The notes beneath the pieces are model-generated. The model saw only the letters and a list, made by a program, of their open reading frames with translations. It searched no databases and was not told where the DNA came from. A stretch of 9,114 nt of DNA from Sulfuricella sp. (GTDB lineage: Bacteria; Pseudomonadota; Gammaproteobacteria; Burkholderiales; Sulfuricellaceae), in NCBI GenBank assembly GCA_019911785.1, contig JAIOJM010000281.1, forward strand, positions 1 to 9,114. Direction: 5' to 3'. The position numbers and the translations under genes were made by a program. Of this stretch, positions 5,840 through 9,114 are shown piece after piece; the stretch's first letter is position 1, and every line of letters starts with the position of its first letter.

Positions 5840-6859
5840 TTATCGTGACATTCCGGCTTCCGCCGGCGGCGCTTTTTCGGATGCCGCTGGAATATAGCTC
5901 TTGACGAAATACAATGGCCGTCTCTTGCTTTCATCAAACATACGGCCAAGATACTCCCCGATCACACCCAGGGTAATCAACTGCACCCCGCCCAGGAACA
6001 GAAGAGTCACCATCAGCGAAGGGTAGCCCGCCACTGGGTTGCCGTGTACCAGCTTGTCATAAACCATGTAGAGCGCATAAACAAACGCAAATAGCGCAAC
6101 CATAAAACCCAGGTAGGAAGCCAACCGGAGTGGTGCGGTGGTGTGCGAGGTGATGCCCTCCAGGGCGAAATTCCACAAGCGCCAGTAATTCCATTTCGAT
6201 TTTCCGGCGCATCGCGAGTCGCGCTGGTAGAAAACCTCCTTGCGCTCGAAGCCCACCCAGTTGAACAACCCCTTCATGAAGCGGTGCTGCTCCCTCAGCT
6301 GCTTCAAGGAATCCACCGCGCGCCGGCTCAACAGGCGAAAATCGCCGGTGTCGGGCGGGATGTCGACATTGCTCAAGGCATGAAGCAGCCGATAGAACAG
6401 ATGCGCCGTCGCCCGCTTGATGAAGCTCTCGCCATCCCGCGACGATCTCCTGGCATAGACATCGTCGTAGCCCTCCCGCCAATGCTTGACGAGCTCGGGG
6501 ATCAACTCGGGCGGGTCCTGCAGGTCGGCATCGATGACCACCACGGCATCGCCAGAAGCATAATCGAGCCCCGCCGTCATGGCGATTTCCTTGCCGAAAT
6601 TCCGGCTCAGGTCAACGATGGCCACCCTGGGATCATCTTTTCGCAATGCATAAAGGATGCCGGCTGTGGAGTCCTTGCTGCCGTCATTGACGTAGATGAT
6701 TTCGCTGTCGAGATCCAGCCCGCTCAGGGTTTGCGACAAGCGCCGGTGGAACTCCGGCAGCACTTCTGCCTCGTTGTAGGCGGGGACGATCACCGAAAGG
6801 AGCGTGGTCGTGGGCACATCAAGCGAAGAAGGTGGGGTGTCAGGTGTTTCTTGTATCAT
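5840..6859 (-). CDS. gtrB: GtrB/DPM1-like family 2 glycosyltransferase (polyprenyl-phosphate sugar transferase)
   Basis: From ATG 6859 the product is 339 residues, close to GtrB/ArnC-type enzymes (about 310-340). The GT-A domain shows VPAYNE (25-30), VNDGSKDST (57-65), RNFGKEIAMTAGLDYA (86-101), the metal-binding DAD within DADLQDPPE (110-118), TGDFRLLSRRAV (171-182) and GKSKW (219-223). Two membrane helices follow (about 246-268 and 280-302) and then EYLGRMFDESKRRP, the standard tail of this family. Known members move glucose or a related sugar from a nucleotide sugar to undecaprenyl phosphate on the cytoplasmic face. The actual sugar cannot be read from the sequence. The start overlaps the end of the upstream gtrA-like gene by 20 bases, indicating translational coupling. 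A longer reading from 6952 would lie almost wholly inside that gene and is rejected. No metal or substrate residue of the known motifs is missing. Confidence 0.92.
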   Translation of the reverse strand: MIQETPDTPPSSLDVPTTTLLSVIVPAYNEAEVLPEFHRRLSQTLSGLDLDSEIIYVNDGSKDSTAGILYALRKDDPRVAIVDLSRNFGKEIAMTAGLDYASGDAVVVIDADLQDPPELIPELVKHWREGYDDVYARRSSRDGESFIKRATAHLFYRLLHALSNVDIPPDTGDFRLLSRRAVDSLKQLREQHRFMKGLFNWVGFERKEVFYQRDSRCAGKSKWNYWRLWNFALEGITSHTTAPLRLASYLGFMVALFAFVYALYMVYDKLVHGNPVAGYPSLMVTLLFLGGVQLITLGVIGEYLGRMFDESKRRPLYFVKSYIPAASEKAPPAEAGMSR

Positions 6860-7274
6860 CGGCGAATGTCCAGAAACGGTTTCCGAGAAAGTTCCAAAAT
6901 AAGACGACGCCGGTTGCGGCGATCTGCGCCAGGAGATAATGTATGCTCGCAATCGTCACCAGTACGTACATAATCGCCGCATTTAGCACCAAGCCCAGCC
7001 CCCCTACGGCAACGAATTTCGAAAGGGTTTCCGAATGTTTACGTTTGCTATGGAAAACCCAGTGATGGCTGAGCAGGTAATTGACCATGGCCCCCGCCAG
7101 CGACCCCAGGATCGAGGCGGTAACAGGGTGTGCTAAAAAAATACTGACAAGACCCAGTAGAACAAGATAATGGGCGATTGTACCGAGTGCGCCGGCAGAG
7201 GCGAAGCTGGCAAATTGGAAGATCATCGGTGTTTTTTTAGATGCGGCCAATTTACTGACGAAAATTGTTTTCAT
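6840..7274 (-). CDS. gtrA: GtrA-like membrane protein (polyprenyl-linked sugar flippase candidate)
   Basis: From ATG 7274 the product is 144 residues with four predicted membrane helices (about 18-42, 48-68, 85-107, 111-135). GtrA hallmarks are visible: FASAGALGTIAHYLVL, the NYLLSHHWVF motif (65-74) after helix 2, KFVAVGGLGLVLN and NFLGNRFWTF (128-137) in helix 4. GtrA proteins are thought to translocate undecaprenyl-phosphate-linked sugars made by GtrB. Start choice is moderate: only a weak GGA lies 9 bases upstream; a GTG at 7301 and an ATG at 7226 are alternatives, the last giving 128 residues. It overlaps the gtrB-like gene by 20 bases, so both are one operon. Its promoter should lie in 7275-7431. 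Confidence 0.9.
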   Translation of the reverse strand: MKTIFVSKLAASKKTPMIFQFASFASAGALGTIAHYLVLLGLVSIFLAHPVTASILGSLAGAMVNYLLSHHWVFHSKRKHSETLSKFVAVGGLGLVLNAAIMYVLVTIASIHYLLAQIAATGVVLFWNFLGNRFWTFADDTRNT

Positions 7275-7431
7275 GTTGCCAAATCCATGTCGTGGGCTCA
7301 CTTCAGGCCTTTTTCACAGGGGCGCTCTTTTTAGGCACAAGCATCGGTTCTTCAGTTAAATTTTTTGATTATGCATCAAATTTAAACATGACTATAGTTC
7401 GAAGAACTTTGTTTCGAAGGGTGGGGCGATT
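7275..7431. promoter_or_regulatory. AT-rich divergent promoter region between gtrA and the membrane transferase gene
   Basis: This 157-base gap must hold promoters for both divergent units. It contains an inverted repeat TTTGAT-N5-ATCAAA (7364-7369 and 7375-7380), a possible plus-strand -10 TATAGT (7393-7398) without a convincing -35, and a direct repeat of TTCGAAG (7398-7404 and 7413-7419), each copy holding the palindrome TTCGAA. A purine-rich GAAGGGTGGGG ahead of ATG 7432 can serve as ribosome site. The arrangement suggests shared control but the individual elements are weak. Confidence 0.4.
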
Positions 7432-8919
7432 ATGAAGCCGAAAAACGTGAAATATTTTCTGGCCTACATGGTGTTGTTAGTTTTTGCATCGTCGCCAATC
7501 TGGCTTACCTCAAGACCTCAGCTGGGAGACTATACGAACCATCTTGCACGCGTGCATATCCTGTTGAATGTATCGAATTCTTCTACTCTGCAGCAATTTT
7601 ATGTGCCTCAGTGGGCCCTAATACCCAACTTGGCGATGGATCTGGTGGTGACGGGGTTGGCGACCATAATGAGTTTGGAAACCGCGGGTAAAACTTTTAT
7701 TACCCTGACGCTTCTGTTGCTGTCTAGTGGCACCATCGCGCTACATGCTGCCTTGCACAAGCGTTTGTCGGCATGGCCTCTAGTCGTGTTCCTCATCCTT
7801 TACAATTTGGTGTTTCTCTTGGGTTCCTTAAGCTTTCTTTTCGGGCTTGGCATGGCCCTGTGGATGCTGGCTGCATGGATTTTCTTGCATCGCCATCCCC
7901 CTTGGCTCCGAACTTTAATATTTTGCTTGCTCACGGTTGCCTTGTATTTCGCCCATTTGTCTGCTTTTGGGGTGTACCTGTTGGCTCTGCTGGGTTATGA
8001 ATTTGCCTACTATAGAGAGCAACGCGCAGGAAGTTCCCCTGTTTCAGGGTCCGCGTGGGTGCCTACTTTGGCGCAACTCGTCATACCATCCTTATTGTTC
8101 CTTTTAAGCCCGACGGTGGGAGGGTACACACAGTTTGAATATAATCTTATCAATAAGGTTATCACACCTTTTTATTTGGTAAGAAATTACAACTTGTTAC
8201 TTGATGGAATAACTTTTATTTTCTTTTCTGAGATTATCGTTTTAGGCCTAATAACCAAGAGGCTGACCATTAACAACACAATGTATTGCGCGCTCGGGGT
8301 GATCACTATCTCCTACTTGCTTATGCCAAGCATGTTCTTTTCCGGCGGTCTTGCTGATACAAGGCTTTTCGTTGGGCTCGCACTTCTCTTCGTCGCCAGC
8401 ACTGATATGAGGTTACGCACCGCCGCTGAAGCAAGAGTGCTAATGCTTTCTCTCCTCGGCATCTTTGTCCTGCGGATGGCTTTCATCAATGATCACTGGC
8501 AAGCGGCCAATCACCTTCAGGACGAATACATTCACGCCTTTGACAAGTTACCTCAAGGTGCAAAACTCTTAATGCTCAGCGGTGACCATGGAAATTGGTA
8601 CGATAACGTAACAATGTTGAATTTTCCTTGCTGGGCCATAATAAAAAAGTCTGCCTTTGTTCCAACCTTATATGCGTTTCCTACGCAACAACCCGTTAGC
8701 TTTACACCACCCTATCGGGAGCTTGCTAATCAAACTGCAGACTGGCGTTTCCAGAACATGAAGGGCCCGCCACCACATTTCTTTAACAATTTCGATTACG
8801 TCCTAATAGAGCGTACGCAGCCTGCTTTCACCTTGCTTTCTCAGCCAAGTCTGCACCTTGTCTACAGTGGCGACAATTTCAGTTTATTCCAGGTTATGCT
8901 CCATCGGGGTGTGCCATAG
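7432..8919 (+). CDS. large polytopic membrane protein, candidate GT-C glycosyltransferase (GtrC-like role)
   Basis: Encodes 495 residues with about ten membrane helices (roughly 7-27, 62-82, 88-107, 115-132, 134-153, 161-194 as one or two, 212-227, 255-274, 283-303, 310-324, 334-352) and a soluble C-terminal domain of about 140 residues (353-495). After helix 1 comes RPQLGDYTNHLARVH (28-42): an acidic residue (D33) in the first outer loop is where GT-C transferases keep their catalytic aspartate. GT-C enzymes take sugar from a polyprenyl-phosphate donor on the outer face, exactly what the GtrA/GtrB pair next door would supply. I do not recognise a named family beyond this. The gene is strikingly AT-rich in places (15 G+C of 60 in 8161-8220, against 42 of 60 in 901-960 of hrpA), so it was probably acquired. 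Membrane protein: certain; transferase: inference from topology and context. Confidence 0.75.
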   Translation: MKPKNVKYFLAYMVLLVFASSPIWLTSRPQLGDYTNHLARVHILLNVSNSSTLQQFYVPQWALIPNLAMDLVVTGLATIMSLETAGKTFITLTLLLLSSGTIALHAALHKRLSAWPLVVFLILYNLVFLLGSLSFLFGLGMALWMLAAWIFLHRHPPWLRTLIFCLLTVALYFAHLSAFGVYLLALLGYEFAYYREQRAGSSPVSGSAWVPTLAQLVIPSLLFLLSPTVGGYTQFEYNLINKVITPFYLVRNYNLLLDGITFIFFSEIIVLGLITKRLTINNTMYCALGVITISYLLMPSMFFSGGLADTRLFVGLALLFVASTDMRLRTAAEARVLMLSLLGIFVLRMAFINDHWQAANHLQDEYIHAFDKLPQGAKLLMLSGDHGNWYDNVTMLNFPCWAIIKKSAFVPTLYAFPTQQPVSFTPPYRELANQTADWRFQNMKGPPPHFFNNFDYVLIERTQPAFTLLSQPSLHLVYSGDNFSLFQVMLHRGVP

Positions 8920-8946
8920 GCATCCCTGAACCCCCCTCCCCTCCTA

Positions 8947-9114
8947 TGACAAAGTCAGCGCGACTAAGCAGGGACCCCCCCGCGTCATAATAGATGTCGC
9001 CTCGATAGGTTTTTTATCCACGGGGGCGCAGAGGAAAAAAATGGCAAGATACAGTGAAGCATTCAAGAACAAAGCGGTAGCAAGATTATTGCCGCCAGAG
9101 GAATCTACCCCTGA
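8947..9114 (+). mobile_element. left end of an insertion sequence, IS3-type (continues beyond window)
   Basis: The start is a guess: TGACAAAG at 8947 begins with TG as IS3-family ends usually do, 94 bases before the transposase ATG. Between them is a C/G-rich segment with a run of seven Cs and no gene. The far end and the target-site repeat are outside the window, so the true boundary cannot be fixed here. Confidence 0.45.
9041..9114 (+). CDS. transposase OrfA, N-terminal fragment (3' truncated by window edge)
   Basis: Twenty-four codons are visible, beginning MARYSEAFKNKAVARLLPPE. This is the opening of the HTH_Tnp_1 domain of IS3-type OrfA (pattern: basic-Y/F-S-x-x-F-K-x-x-A-V), which binds the element's terminal repeats. 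GAGG (9031-9034) followed by six As gives a good ribosome site at 6 bases. The frame is open to the window edge. Whether a full transposase follows cannot be judged. Confidence 0.75.
   Translation, partial: MARYSEAFKNKAVARLLPPEESTP

Noticed and set aside
6860..6952. N-terminal extension of the gtrB-like product
   Set aside because: These codons lie inside the gtrA-like gene in another frame; the conserved domain begins well after the ATG at 6859.
1..9114. CRISPR array, tRNA or rRNA gene
   Set aside because: I looked for regularly spaced repeats and for tRNA- or rRNA-like conserved segments and saw none.

Overview
The window looks like a chromosomal accessory stretch of a GC-rich Gram-negative bacterium. 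A betaproteobacterium is the best guess, from the style of the HrpA, DUF3568-type lipoprotein and transposase sequences, but no rRNA or marker gene is present to prove it. A housekeeping gene end (hrpA) is followed by a mosaic of small modules with very different base composition.

Layout. (1) 2-1864 (+): C-terminal 620 residues of the DEAH RNA helicase HrpA, cut by the window edge. (2) 1962-3404 (-): an AAA+ ATPase whose N-terminus resembles the MshEN / type II secretion ATPase N-terminal domain, with a good promoter at 3447-3475. (3) 3500-4760 (+), divergent from it: a small lipoprotein and a secreted glycine-rich protein, one base apart. (4) 4957-5687 (+): a HigBA-like toxin-antitoxin pair, toxin first, with a perfect inverted repeat over the promoter -10 box and an unusual start region. 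(5) 5708-5780: a cluster of palindromes between convergent genes. (6) 5840-7274 (-): a GtrA-like membrane protein and a GtrB/DPM1-like family 2 glycosyltransferase, overlapping by 20 bases. (7) 7432-8919 (+): a large AT-rich polytopic membrane protein transcribed divergently from gtrA-gtrB, plausibly the GT-C type transferase partner. (8) About 8947-9114 (+): the left end of an insertion sequence with the first 24 codons of an IS3-type transposase.

How the genes may work together. GtrB would load a sugar onto undecaprenyl phosphate, GtrA would help move it across the inner membrane, and the large membrane protein would transfer it to a surface glycan or protein. This is the three-part logic of phage-type gtr cassettes, but with the third gene turned round. 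The ATPase, lipoprotein and glycine-rich protein share a divergent promoter region and may form a second cell-envelope module, whose function I do not recognise. The toxin-antitoxin pair and the insertion sequence fit a region that has been remodelled by transfer.

The two candidates for something undescribed are the MshEN-like/AAA+ fusion with its secreted neighbours, and the inverted gtr-like cassette with an uncharacterised transferase.
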